A stretch of 64,000 nucleotides of DNA from positions 1 to 64,000 of the forward strand of contig MCFL01000073.1 of NCBI GenBank assembly GCA_002102555.1. The letters run 5' to 3'. The notes under the pieces were generated by a model. That model had not been told where the DNA came from. It did no database searches and saw only the letters and a list, made by a program, of their open reading frames with translations. Every line of letters begins with the position of its first letter. Position 1 is the stretch's first letter. The position numbers were made by a program, and so were the translations under genes. The DNA is from Catenaria anguillulae PL171 (lineage: Eukaryota > Blastocladiomycota > Blastocladiomycetes > Blastocladiales > Catenariaceae). Of the stretch, positions 24,486 to 36,373 are shown in pieces.

Positions 24486-26851
24486 TAAGTGGACAAGAGG
24501 AATGAGGTTTTAGGTCGTGAGTGTCTCTTTCGTTTTACATGTTATCTTTTCACTTGTGGTTGTCCTTTGTGCGATTGACATTTACCTGTTTTGTGCATCT
24601 ACCCCGCTTGGCTCTTTTCAATTGTCTCTTCATTTTCTTGATACAATCAACTTTAATTCACCCAATACCGCGACGCAAAGCAACCGCATTTCTTCTACCT
24701 TGACGTCCTTATCATTGTCTCCGGTAAATACTGCCATTCCGACCAACGTCAACTGATCACATCACCGACACCGACTGACTTGTTCCTGCTGACGCGAAGC
24801 AGCGAACGGGAGCAAACGTGACTGAGCGTGCGAACAGCCCTCGGCAAGAGCTGCACTTGACTTTCCAACTGACGCAATGGAAGGAAAACTTGCAATATTG
24901 ACAGGATGAACTGAAATCACAAAACAACAACTCATTGAGGAAATGGAGGAATCGTGGGACAATTGATAGAAAATGAACGAATGACTCCATACAGCAACGC
25001 AGTGGAAGATACGACAGAAGGGGCACGTCCGTGTGTCCATGCAATATCTGCATCATCCACCGGCGCAAGCAAATGGAGGAAGCGCAAGGAAGGGTATGGG
25101 TACTATGAAGAAAATATAAAACGATCAGCAAAATGGGAGCAAGTGAGCAAATTGCAAAACATGGGCAAGAGCAGTCAAGAGTATCCAAAAAGCCCCAAAT
25201 TCAAGCACGACAAAAGCTAGTTAAAATGCCCTCACGAGCGAGAAGACAGAAATGAATAGGTAATCGAAATGAAAGAGGGCGACAGCAGACCAATGGTGTC
25301 AGGACATGAAAAGAAACAGAATGAAAGCATTTGAATCAACATGACTCGCTGGCAAACAAGGAGATGGAACGACAGAAACGCACAAAGCACAGTGCCAAAG
25401 CAAGCCAACACACAAAAAAAAACGTGGAAAAGAAACAGAGTGAGGGTAAGTAACTGCTCCAATCGTTGGGTAAGGATCAAGTACGGACAAGACTCAAGCT
25501 CATAGGCATCAACGAGAAAGCGCCAAACCGTTGAAACGGAAAGCTTGAAAGGTATGGAAGATAAAACACACCATGCACGGAGGGAAGGGGGGGGGGGACA
25601 CACCAACCGCATCAGTGAAGAAAAAACGAAGAAGAAAAAAAGAAACAGAGTGAAAGCACTTGCTGCTCTGCACTGGGCGGGCGATAATATCGTTTGCCAT
25701 GTTTGTTACGCATAACACGCTCCCCACAAACCCAGCACAATTGGGACTCATGGTGACGAATCAACATGAGCCGCGCACAAGGCACAATCACCACGCCTCT
25801 TCAACCGTACCAGATGATCCATTCCACATGCACCAAAGTGTCAAATGTCAAATATGCGCGCTTGTGGATCCATCGACTGGATGATACAGGACTGGGACAT
25901 GCATCAACAATGCTTGCTCAATGACAATCGGGACAAGCAACAGAAGCACGCGTACCTTCGCTCAATGTAAGCCTGGCCATGATTCGTGTCCCGATAATGA
26001 TGCTGACGCATGGTGGGTCATGTCCGTGTGCAGAAACGTGTGTACGCAGCAGCGCAGCGGGGGCAGTTGAAGAGGCGGCTGAAACAACAACGTCGAGGTC
26101 ATGTTCGCAACCGCATGCCGTCGTCAATCAAGCCGGCCAGAGGCCTTGAAAGCACTTGCCAGCGACTTGCTTTGAGTTCGAGTGGGCAGTTTCACGTTGC
26201 GTCATCACACAAGCAAAACTGCGGACAGAATCAATCTGTAAATGACGGTATGGCGTATCGGCAGGAAAGGTAAGAATGCGTTCGAGCCAATGGGTTGCAC
26301 GAGTGATGAGAGTAACGCAAGGGAGCCAAGGGCGGATGGACCGGATCGGGGTGTCGATGTACGCCTATTGGAGGTATCATAGAAGCAACTCCCTGGGTGG
26401 CTTCAAATATCCGTCAGGTTTGCCTGAGGGCGTTGACGGGATGTGAACATGCAAGGCGATGAATGGTGGAGGCTGAGGTGCGCACACGCATAATGGCAGA
26501 GAATGTGTGCTGGAAAGGATTGCGCAGAGTAGAGATGGAGTTTTCCGTGGTTCTTGCCGTTGGATCGGTTGATTTAATTGGGAATATATATGTAATTGCA
26601 GAGAGCGATACCTCAGGTGTAGGTGTGAGGCGAAGTAGTGGGGGCCAGATGCAGGCAAACACTCGTGACGCGTTGACTTGAAGCGAGAGCTCATGCTCTG
26701 GACAGAGTCGCCGCCTTCAAAAAGTAAAGGATGTACCGCGTTTGCTATGAGCCCAAAAGTCGCGACAATGTTTCTGCATTCAAAATAGATGAAAAAAAAA
26801 GACACCTGGCCGACGGCACAAACAGAAAAACAAGATGTCACAACACCAAGG
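24486..26851. other. Longest gene-free stretch; possible zinc-finger remnant
   Basis: About 2.4 kb with no convincing gene. The left part (24.75-25.6 kb) is A-rich on the plus strand. A G-run at 25587-25598 is the longest homopolymer here. On the minus strand at about 26036-26078, a CAG acceptor precedes LFNCPRCAAAYTRF, and at about 25690-25755 there is LCWVCGERVMRNKHGKRYY. Both look like Cys-pair zinc-binding pieces, but stops separate them and I could not join them. Confidence 0.35.
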
Positions 26852-28063
26852 TCACGCCTGGACCGTACAAGCCACTTCCACCCAGAGCTCCACTTGGAGC
26901 ACGCCAAAGCGGTTGTCACTGGAGACGATGACCACAGCTGTGGCGGCTTTGAGTTTCGCGACGTTTTCCGGCAAAAAGGCTCGGATGACCATATCCATGT
27001 CGGTCTCCTCTGTCATGGATCGGAAAGCGGGAGTATACTCGACCAGCTTCGATGCGGTCCACTTAAAGATATATGTCAGCCACTGGTTTGAATTGACGAG
27101 TGGGAGAGGATGGACGCAGGGATGAATGGAGATAAACATGTTCAAATCACGCACCTTGCGATACTCGCCAGCGAGCCCGTGCGCGTACACGTCGAGCCAC
27201 GGCGACTTGTCCAGCGCGTCCACAAGTTCTGGAGACCCGTGGCGGTTGTCGGCGTCCACGAGCACGATTGCACGTGGCGGGTGACTTGAGTTGCCCTTGG
27301 CCTTCCTCCAAGCCCTCGACTTGTTGAGAGCAGACACAAAGAACTCGACCATTGGTGGACTTAGGCTGCGCACTTGGTGCTCGTCAAGACACGCAAACAA
27401 GTCACCAACCGACGAGACCGAAGTGAACGTGGTTGATTGCAACCACGCCAAGAACTGCCCATCGGCCGATGATGTTGCGGTGGCAGGCAATGATGTCGCC
27501 AACGCCGGCAAAGAAGCATGGAGTTGCAGCCGGGCAAAGTCATCCTCGTGAAGCCTCACACACTTGTGGTGCAAGACATTGCTGGCGTGCACCATGGCAA
27601 TGAAGTGCATACAGCACATGGTGAGCTGTTCCATGCGCTTGCGGCGTTGTTGTTGTTGTTGCTGCTGCTGACTGGCTTGCCCGCCCGCAATTGGAACATG
27701 GCCCGATGCGCCATTGGTGAGCAATCGAGCAACAGAAGGCGTCAATGAAGAGTAACTGCGCAAGTGATCGAGCCGCACCGTGGACGCTGGCGCGACGGCA
27801 GAGGTTGCCAGCTGAGCGGGCAAGGTTGACAGCGCAGGTGCGTCGTGTGCTGTTCCGTGAGGCGTGGGGACTTGCGGTGTAGTTGATGACGACAAGGGGT
27901 TGCTAGCTGAGACAGTAGGTGTGGGCGCGGGTTGGGACGAAGCAGCTGGCTGAGGTGCCGCGGCGGCGGCGGCGACGTCCCAGCTTGCCAGTGCCCACAG
28001 TGTCGGAAAGGCGGAACCCATGGTTGCCTTGACTGACTCGACGGTTTCCCACAACGATTTCAC
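26852..28063 (-). CDS. NYN/PIN-like ribonuclease domain, fused downstream of transposase
   Basis: The frame runs on from the transposase (LWETVESVKATMGSAF) through a Pro/Ser/Ala linker and a polyglutamine run (about 27640-27670) into a domain with the NYN pattern. AIVLVDADN is the first strand with paired acidic residues, LDVYAHGLAGEYRK a second strand, ETDMDMVIRAFL the acidic helix, and AVVIVSSDNRFGVLQVEL the final SxDxxF-type strand. An intron starting 27154 (GTGCGT) ends at 27083 or 27062; both keep the frame. NYN domains are metal-dependent ribonuclease-like folds. Whether this is a working chimeric protein, a captured host exon, or part of a larger mobile-element protein cannot be told from sequence alone. 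The domain match is by motif pattern only. Confidence 0.6.
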   Translation of the reverse strand: MKSLWETVESVKATMGSAFPTLWALASWDVAAAAAAPQPAASSQPAPTPTVSASNPLSSSTTPQVPTPHGTAHDAPALSTLPAQLATSAVAPASTVRLDHLRSYSSLTPSVARLLTNGASGHVPIAGGQASQQQQQQQQRRKRMEQLTMCCMHFIAMVHASNVLHHKCVRLHEDDFARLQLHASLPALATSLPATATSSADGQFLAWLQSTTFTSVSSVGDLFACLDEHQVRSLSPPMVEFFVSALNKSRAWRKAKGNSSHPPRAIVLVDADNRHGSPELVDALDKSPWLDVYAHGLAGEYRKVRDLNMFISIHPCVHPLPLVNSNQWLTYIFKWTASKLVEYTPAFRSMTEETDMDMVIRAFLPENVAKLKAATAVVIVSSDNRFGVLQVELWVEVACTVQA

Positions 28064-29685
28064 TGAAACCTTTTGGGCGTTGTTGCCAGAACCAGCGAGG
28101 ATGCGGGCGCGAATCGCCTTGAGGACGTGGAATTGGCAAAGTTGGGCAATCGAATCTGGGAAGGCTGATTGGTACGCGCCAATTTGAATTTTGGCCGAGG
28201 TCTTTGTCCGTTAGACAAAAAAGCGGGTCGACCATGGAAAACTTGGCAGGCGCCGGGTCCTCAGGTGGTGGCGTGGCAGGGTACGCGTCGGCAAACTCGC
28301 AAAGGAACTGGGTGATTGTATCCGTGCGGTCGCCAGGGCGGACTTGACCGGCAGCGAGCAGCATGTACGCCAAGGAATACGAGCGCTGATGCGCCATTCC
28401 CATCAAGGCGAGCAGCTCGAAGCCGTCAACATTTGTTTTGAATGTACCGTCCATAATGAGCACCTCGGTGGTTGTCGTGGGGCACGTCTCCATCAGCTCC
28501 TCACCAACCTTAGTCGTAAAGCCAATGCACTGCCGTGCGTCGCCACCGTCTTGGCAAACAAGCAGCCGCCCAAGGTATTTGCGACAATTGTCGTCGGTCG
28601 ACAACAGTGTCCAAATGTGGGCAATGCTGTTGAGCCCCCGAAACGCTTGCCCGCCACGCGCCTTGCACACAGTGTACAAAGACGTGCCGTTCCGACGGCC
28701 ACCATTTCGACCTCAAACACCGCATGGGCAAGTACGAGTACATCCGGAAAAGTTCGGTGGCAGTTGTCAATGACCAGTTGTTGCAACCCTGACGAAATGA
28801 CAGGACGCGTGCGGTGCTGGTGGACGTGGGGATGCGAGTAGCGGACGCAAATGATGCCGTCACGCAGGTAGTCATTGGTCGCGTGTGGCGAATTACGGAT
28901 CCAGTTGATGGTTGCTGGTTTGGTGACGTGGGAAATCTCGACGGCCCCAGCCAACTCGTCCGTGATGGGATTGAGGTCTTGGGCATCGAGGCTCATACTG
29001 TTGAAAGCGTAGATGAATGTGTCGATGGCCCAGACGTCTGTGGTTGGCGCATCCTCGTCAATGACCTCGGCAACGGAGGTGCGGGAGGTGGCGTTTACAA
29101 TTCCTTGCCTCGTGATCGGAGCGACATGAAGGCTGCGGTGGAACAGTAGACTATGGTGAGACACTTTGTATGTACATAAGCAAGGAAATTTCTGAAGATG
29201 AGCCACTGGTTCAATCCCGTACGCTCGTCAATGGAGTCAACGTACGCATCCCATCCACCGTCAGACGTGTCGTACAGCCTGACCTCAACCGTTTCACCCA
29301 CCGCCCGAGGTGCCATTGGAATCATGACCCATTTGCCGCGTCGGACGACAATCTCGGACCCAGGATATTCATCGTCCACAGTCACACAAACCTCGTTCCC
29401 ACGGCCACAGTGCATAATGCTCAGCGCGAACACGGCATCCGCCTCGAGTGCTTCGGGAGGCGGCCGAACGGTAATGAGCTGCTGCATGGGAGGTCCGCGA
29501 ATCACGGTCAGAATACGAGGCGAATACCTCGGCCCGAAATGGCAGGGTCCCTCGCCGTCGTGACAGTACGAAATGGACTTCCCGCTGATGTACGGCGGCG
29601 TGCCCTGAAGCTTGTCAAGAATGTTCTGACGCATCTCCGGCGTTTGTGCGTGAAGGTTGATGCGGCAGCCGTCGGTACAAGCCAT
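27950..29685 (-). pseudogene. Decayed MULE-type DDE transposase
   Basis: Pieces read VLIMDGTFKTNVDGFELLAL (first catalytic Asp), then PLFCLTDKDL followed in another frame by AFPDSIAQLCQFHVLKAIR, a pattern typical of Mutator-like (MULE) transposases. Two one-base frame changes are needed, near 28684 and near 28195, and the third catalytic residue is absent because the frame enters the NYN linker. The N-terminal exon (29685-29246; MACTDGCRINLHAQ start) matches no family I know and can join at a phase 2 intron (GTACGT donor, acceptor at 29133 or 29151) to the transposase frame. It could be degenerate DNA or an assembly with indel errors. Confidence 0.7.
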
Positions 29686-29694
29686 GGTTGTTGA

Positions 29695-30050
29695 ACTGGT
29701 GATGATCGAGAGGACGACGAGTCAGAGTCGGGAGCAAGATGCAGACGTAATGAAGTAAGGGTTTCACGTCTTCATAAATACCAGTTAGTTGGGAAGTTTG
29801 TCGAGCGACTAGCGTCCTTTTCATGTGACGAGGCCATTGGGTGTCGGCGACTTGGTGAAGAAACGGGTCCAACAGGGAATGGGCTGGACTCCTTATAAAG
29901 ATACTCGCTAAAAGTGGATCTACGCAACCGGGAGTGCAGAAGACGGGCACCCGACTCATGTTGATCACCAAGGACTCACGCAAATGTCTCACCCAAAACG
30001 CGACTTGGCCTTAGCACATCGAAACGAAATCCAAAGATACCAACCAACCC
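29695..30050. other. Intergenic, 356 bases
   Basis: Between the transposase relic and the stop codon of the WD40 gene. No gene, terminal inverted repeat or target-site duplication could be recognised by eye. Confidence 0.4.
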
Positions 30051-32502
30051 TCAGTACAAGTCCTCCTCGCCACCCATGGGTCTTCCTTCATCAAACGCCC
30101 ACGTCCTGACTGTCCCATCATCCGAACACGACGCCAACAACTGCTGCCTCGCGTTCCACCGCACATCGTACACGATCCCGCGATGGCCGCGCAGCTTTTG
30201 CAGCACGGCACCCGACTCGCGATCCCAAACATACCCAACACCATCCTCGGATCCACCGACAACCAACATGCCATCCGACGGTCCGGCAAACGCAGCACGC
30301 ACGAAATTCTTTGCAGTATTCGTGTGCCCCTTCAACCGGCGTAGCGGCCGCGGCAGCATGCGCATGTCCCACAATCGATTGGCATTGTCCTTTGACGACG
30401 TGAGCAAGTAGGTGCCCGAGGGCGAAAGTGAGACGGACGTGACTTCACCCAAATGGCTCGTGAGCGTGCGCACACACAGGCCCGAAACAAGATCCCAGAA
30501 CCGCAGCGTGCTGTCCTTTGACCCGGATACCACGAGATTGCCCATGGGTGTAAAGGCAACGGCCGTGACGGCAAGCGTGTGACCGGGCCCGTGGTGGTGC
30601 GAGCTGGACGAGCTGCCGCCAGAGGGGCCGCCGGAAGAAGTACCTGGAATGCCCGCGGCAAATGTCTTGACGGCGGTACCTGTGGCCACGTCCCAGAGAC
30701 GCACGCATCGGTCGTAGCCGCCGGTGGCCAGATGTTGGCCGGCCGGGTGGAAGCCGACAGAGTAAATGTCGCTTTGATCGGGGCCCGATAAGATGAGGTG
30801 TGGCGAGTTGATGGTGGGGAGGGAATTGGGTGGTAATGTCAGTGACGGATCTACCGATTGCAATTCGGGATCGGTTGCGGCAAGCATGGGCGCCGTAATC
30901 GCAGAGCTTGCAGTCGCCGCAGTCGCCGCTACATTACCTGCACTTGCCACAATGCGCTGTACATCCCACAATCGCACGGTCCCGTCGCCCGACGCCGTGG
31001 CAACATATTGGCCACTGGGCTCCGACGACAGGTCCCAAATGCGCGACGTGTGGCCGGAGAGAATGGCAATGGGTGCGCCCGTTTCAGTGTTCCACAAACG
31101 GGCCGTGTTATCGGACGAGCCAGAGACAAGGTATTGGCCGTCGGCACCGACAAAGCTCGTGCATTTGACATTGTCCTTGTGCCCGGACAGAGTGTGGCGG
31201 ACGGCGTTGGGGACAATGAGTGTAGTATAGTCCTCAAGGAGACTAGACGGGAAACGAGTAAGCGAGTCAAGCTTGGGGGAATGTTGGTTTTTGATCGCGC
31301 TTCGATATGACATACGTTTGAATTCGTGGCGGGACTTTTGGGTGGTAGCGTGCAAATTCGACTTGATATGCGACCGCTTGCCGGAGAAGGGTGATGAGAC
31401 GGTTTGGGGGAATAAACACTGAATCAACCAAAAGCTGGTGAGTACATCACAGCAATCAATAATCGATGCCAGGAGTTCGGGTACCTTCGCGATCCACTCC
31501 CTCCAAGTCGACCATGGCCTGCAACTGCTCCGCCAAACGTTCCCTTCCCGGCCCGATTCCTTCCCAATTACGAAATGCCGGTGCATCATGGACACTCTTG
31601 GCCGTCAACAAGTAGCACAAGTCCCGAAACTCGTCGGCAGTTGCTTGAAGTGCCTCGAGCGGTTTCAAACGCTTGGTCAGGAACGTGAATGCCTTGTGCA
31701 CCTCGTGGTGCTCGATTAGCTCAAGAAACTGCTGCTTGTACAAGGCGTAAAGGAACGGCTTGTGATGTTTGCCCAGCAAGGCGGCAGCCCGTGCGGCCGA
31801 AGACGACGAAGACGAGAGTACAAGTTTGTCAACTTCGGCCCAGTCACCATCGAGGATGGCTTTGCGCAGGCGGCGCAGGTCGGTTTGGCGTTCAGCCGCC
31901 TCGTGAATACGCACGTTGGCTTCGTCCTGCAGCGTGAGCTTGGATGCGAGGTAGCCCTCGTCAGTGAGGTATTGAACCATCAGGCGAACAATGTCCTGGA
32001 ATTGAGATGACGAGCTACGTCAGCATTGAAATGTGTAAGGCAGGGCAAGGTCGAAAACGCCGATATACCTCCTTGATCTTGGAATCAGCCGGATTGAGCA
32101 AATCCATATGCCGGCCGAGCGACCGGAGATGATGGTTGACCAAGGTATTGCTGGATGCTTGAGCAAGCATTCTGCGGTATCATCAAGCACCGGCAAACGA
32201 AGCATGAGAATCATGGCCGCATAACGTGTGACGGACGTCGAGGGACGCAGTGTTGGCCAACCGACATACGTTCGCTTGCGCTCCTCGACTCGATTCTCAG
32301 ACGAAACGCCAAATGTCACGTTGGCAAAGCTGCTCATGGAAGATGAGGCGCTTGGAAGGTCGCGCGGAAGTGCGTCGCCGCCGTGGGTTGTCGGTACTGC
32401 CGCGTTCGTACCTGACGGCGTTGGATCAGCCGAATTGGTACGGGAAATCGTGCCAATGGCGGCTCCTGACGACGGTAACGATGATGATGCTGGCATTGAC
32501 AT
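30051..32502 (-). CDS. LisH-CTLH-WD40 repeat protein
   Basis: Scaffold-type beta-propeller protein with the domain order of WDR26/Gid7, SMU1 and WDR47; the exact family is unresolved. Exons 32502-32270, 32171-32069, 31995-31485, 31418-31316, 31242-30051 give 713 residues, all in phase. IVRLMVQYLTDEGYLASKLT is the LisH motif. AILDGDWAEVDKLV through FLTKRLKPLEAL is CTLH, closed by PPNRLITLLRQAVAYQ, a segment readable only with intron 3 removed, which supports the splicing. Seven WD repeats follow from HTLSGHKDNVKC to DDGTVRTWAFDEG, with a Ser/Gly/His-rich insert in one blade and an insert of about 45 residues after the second. Family precedent suggests a role in a ubiquitin-ligase or microtubule-linked complex; the sequence does not decide. 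Confidence 0.85.
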
Positions 32503-33342
32503 GGTCGTAATGACGTTGCGAGTGTACTGTGCTTGCGGATGCGGCCGCCACAACTGACGAAGGTGTGAGATGCTTGGTCGGTGGATGATGACAAGCTCGG
32601 ATGGCGGTCGGCGATTCGAGGAAGTCGAGGCCCGGCAAGTCAGGGAAAATGCATCGAGATGTCACCTAAGGTTTTGCAACACATTATTCTTCATACATTG
32701 TTAATAATTCGCTCACAGTGGTGTTACATAGGCGCTTTGTTGTGGCGCCAACGCGGTCATACATGATCTCCTCTCACTCCGGTTGTGAGGCCCGAGCCCA
32801 AGCTGGAGCACACCAGTGAATCAAATCTTTGAAGCAATTACAGAAATCATTCTCCGAGACACGGGGAAATGGAACTAGTCTTTGTTAGCGGGTCGAGAAG
32901 TAAAGACCTTGACATCCCATTGAGATTGTGTGACTGACTTCAACGTGGCCGTGCCGCACACCTTGCGCACGAGGGACTATCAACAAACCGCGAGAACAGA
33001 TGCTGAGAAGCTGAGGTTGAGTGTCAGGTAAATCGTAAACGACGGCCAACCTCGTCCTTTGACCCAGCCGTCGAAGCCGATCGTTACCTAAATACATGTT
33101 TCTGCTGTGCTGTGCTCACGAACCCCTTTTGCATTTATTCCAAGCTTGCTCGCAAACCGCCCTTGATTCGTACATCCACTCGCGCAGGACAACAACCTCG
33201 TCCAGGAAGAACAGGAAGTGAAAAGCAGAAAACACAAATGCAAACGACGCCTACACGCAACCGCCATGGCATCAACGGTCAATGAACCTCGAACAACAAT
33301 GAAAAAGCCAAAAGACAATGGTGCTGCGTCCCTTCCACTCAC
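32503..33342. other. Intergenic, 840 bases
   Basis: WD40-gene promoter on the left and 3' flank of the deubiquitinase gene on the right. No coding region or RNA gene is supported. Confidence 0.4.
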
Positions 33343-35888
33343 TCAATCCAACCGGCGCAAGACATAGACGTACGCCTCCTCCAACAATCCCTTTGGGCTC
33401 GGATTGACCACCACCCGATCGTCATTCAACATGACCCACTTGCCATCCTCAACCGTCACATGCGCAATGTAATGCCCACAATGCATCGAGGGACCCTTGT
33501 GGTTGATAAACATCTCGAGCGCATACCGGGCCGTCTCCGTCTCTACATCACTGCGCTTTGTTTGCGCCGCCGCTGCCTCGCCCGCCCCGGCGCCACCGGC
33601 AATGGCATTGTCGGCATTCGCCAGCTCGTCCGGATGTGAAAACAACCACTCGATCGCCCGCTCCACATTGTTGCCCGTCTCGAGCAACCCAAGCAACGCC
33701 TGCGAGCGCGTGAATCCCATATCCGCCAACATGGAAATGGCGCCCTCATCCGCCGCGGGTGCCGCAGGCGCCGCCGAGCCGCCACCGCGCTGGATCGCGT
33801 CCTCCTCGGCCTCATCCACGTCTTCCGGGTTGTCCATGGCCCAGTTGAGCGCAGCCTCGAGATTGTTTCCGTTGAGCCGCAGTGCGCGGCGGGCCTTGCC
33901 GCGCGGGAGGCCAAACGAGAGAAGCTGCTCAAGCTCGGGCGAGTCGGGTTGCGGCGCGGCAGGCGCGTCTTGAAGGACGTGGTCGTTTGGACCGACGCTC
34001 ACGTGCAAGAAGGACAAGTCTTGCGGCGCATGCGATTCGGCAACGTGCGGCCATGCGACGTGCACATTGGATTTCTTGGGCACCCAGTTGTCGTACGTGA
34101 AGCGCTGTGAGACAATGGCGAGGTATTTCGGGAAGGTCTTGAAGCCCGTGGTCCTGATCAAATGATGGCTGAAGGTGGTGAGCGCTCAAGGATTGAGCCA
34201 ATTCAAAAATAGACAAACAAAGAGGGAACGCACTTGATGCCCTGCACACGCTTGGCGCAACGGGGACAATCAAACTCGACGGTCTCCGACATTGCTTGCC
34301 GCAAGCAAGCGGCCGCATCCACCGTGACAAACCCATCAGCCGCGTCGGCCTTCTTTGCAGCTTCGGGCTGACCCTTTGCCGCCTCTTCCGCCGCCTGCGC
34401 CTCCTTTTCCTTGGCCAAGGCCGCCTTGAGTGCCTCGTCGGGCACCATCAAATTGACCACACTGGCATCCATCTCGGCCACCCTCACACCCTGACATTGC
34501 AAGCACCGAATGGTCTGCAACTGCTTGAAATCAAACACCTGCGACGGATCGCTCTTGGCGCTCATGCGCTCATGCTGCGCAATCTGTTTGAGAAGGTACT
34601 GCAAAAACTCGGACGCATCCTGCTGACGCATGCCCGAAAACTCCTTGTGCCCCTTGGCGACCATGTGCTTGAACATGGCGGGGGTCACGGCAGCATTACC
34701 ATGTCCCAAACTCGGGTCGGGAACCTTGCCGCCCTCGGCCAGGCCACGCGCCAACTTGATCCACTGGCACTCCCAGCACTCTGCATGCGACGCGGCCGAA
34801 CATGTGAGTTGGTGCTCGTCGGCGCCACTCAAGTACCGGTCGCGCATTTCGGGAATGCGAAACATGCACTGGACCACCGACGCCAGGTAGCACGAGTTGC
34901 CCAAGTTGGCCAATCCGCGCAGCCACGGACCTGCCACCGGCGGCATGTTTTGGCCGTCGGCCGACGTCATCTCAAACTCAAACTTGAGGTTTTGCTCAAT
35001 CTGCATCTCGACCAACGACTTTTCCGTCTTGACGACCTGCGCCAAATTGACGCCAAACCTGGCCATGTGATCGGCCAAGTACGGATCCAAGCGCTCGTCG
35101 TTGCACGCATAGCAGTACACATCGGCACCGCCATCGGGCGTGATGGTGCCAAGCTTGACGGCAACCGAATGCCCAGAGCACGACGTGGCGTGCGCGAGCG
35201 CGTGGCCGTTGCCCGCCAACCCGCCATACTGTGCGCGGCCACATCCCAAATGGCCACACGTCAAGCACAGCCACAGGTTTTCCTTGAGGTCGCACTGGCC
35301 GCAATGTGCCGTGGTCGCATCCAGGCGCTTGGCCTCGGTTTGCTCGAGGCATACCGTGTGCTCGCACGCTTCCAGCTCGAGCTCCCAGGCCTTGACTTCG
35401 TTTTGCATGCTCGCCGACGAGGCTTTGAGAACCGCGTCGACGATCGACGGCAGAGGTGTGTTGGTTGTGGTGAGGTTGGGCTCGTTGCAGTCAAAGCATT
35501 TCACTTTGGTGTGCATGTCAAACTTGTCCGCGTCGGATTCGGCAGCAATGGCGAGTTTGGTCATCTTGGGAGGCGGCGACGAGTCCTGAAAACACATCAC
35601 GACCGTGTGAGTCGTCTCCTGGAAAGGGGCATTGATTGAATCGAATTGGGACAAGTGTCGTACACGAATCTTTGGCGTACGGCGCAAATTGACGGCCAGT
35701 GGATGGCCTGTGCGCTGAGCGTGAATGAGCGAGTGGGTCGTGCCGCAGCCCGAGTTGAAGCACGTCAGACACACGTCAACGCCATCTTGGTGGTCCCACG
35801 TGTTGAAGCACTGGGTACATTCGTCCTTGTAGACGTTGGCAGAGGCAGGCGGCGCGCGGGCGCGTGAGATGTGCGTGCAGGGAGACAT
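33343..35888 (-). CDS. UBP14: Ubiquitin carboxyl-terminal hydrolase 5/Ubp14 (isopeptidase T)
   Basis: Disassembles free polyubiquitin chains, sustaining the ubiquitin pool. Exons 35888-34234 and 34153-33343 (80-nt intron, GTGCGT donor) give 821 residues (human USP5 858). Order: a variant zinc-finger domain near residues 20-60 (CTQCFNTWDHQDGVDVCL); the canonical UBP zinc finger near 195-265 (CGQCDLKENLWLCLTCGHLG) that binds the free ubiquitin C-terminus; the USP fold with nucleophile in GLANLGNSCYLASVVQ (Cys about 333); two UBA domains (LSFGLPRGKARRAL and ISMLADMGFTRSQALLGL); catalytic His in CGHYIAHV (about 779), and a terminal strand. All key residues are present. Confidence 0.96.
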
Positions 35889-36373
35889 GATGACTTGGCG
35901 CTGGACAGATCACGCCTGGGCAAGTGAAGAGGGAAAGCGTGTCGAGACCTTGTGCCGGAATGTCGGAACGCAGCTGGATCAGAGATATGGAGTTCTGCGA
36001 GTTGCTGAAGGTTCGTTGCTCTTTCTGACTTGATGCTTCATTCAGAAGGCCGGCCATCATGTTATTTATCGATGTTGCAGAGGAATCATTTCGAAACTGT
36101 GGACGATCGACACGCGGTCGCCGATCCGATCATCGTTCGGCATAGTGTTTGAAATGCGATTGCGACCGTGTCTCACGTTTCTGGATGCGGCATAGGACTT
36201 CAATGCCGCAAGATACTTGCGTTTCCTTGTGTGCCGTCCGCACTCTCAAGGCTGTCGGCCGGTGCTGACATGTTCAAGTCGGTGCACCATGTCAAAGCGA
36301 TCATGGTGGCTGCCTTTCCTTGTCTGGTCACAATCACACAAGCATATTTCTATTCAGCCTGATGAAAGACACA
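35889..36373. other. Intergenic, 485 bases
   Basis: UBP14 promoter side and the 3' flank of the F-box-family gene. No supported element. Confidence 0.4.

Noticed and set aside
26235-26310. tRNA-like A and B box spacing (TGGCGTATCGG ... TTCGAGCC)
   Set aside because: No acceptor or anticodon stem pairing could be found; no tRNA gene is convincing anywhere in the window.
34296-35639. 447-residue plus-strand open frame
   Set aside because: Exactly antisense to the USP5/Ubp14 coding exon; GC-rich codon bias opens the opposite strand, and the product has no recognisable motif.
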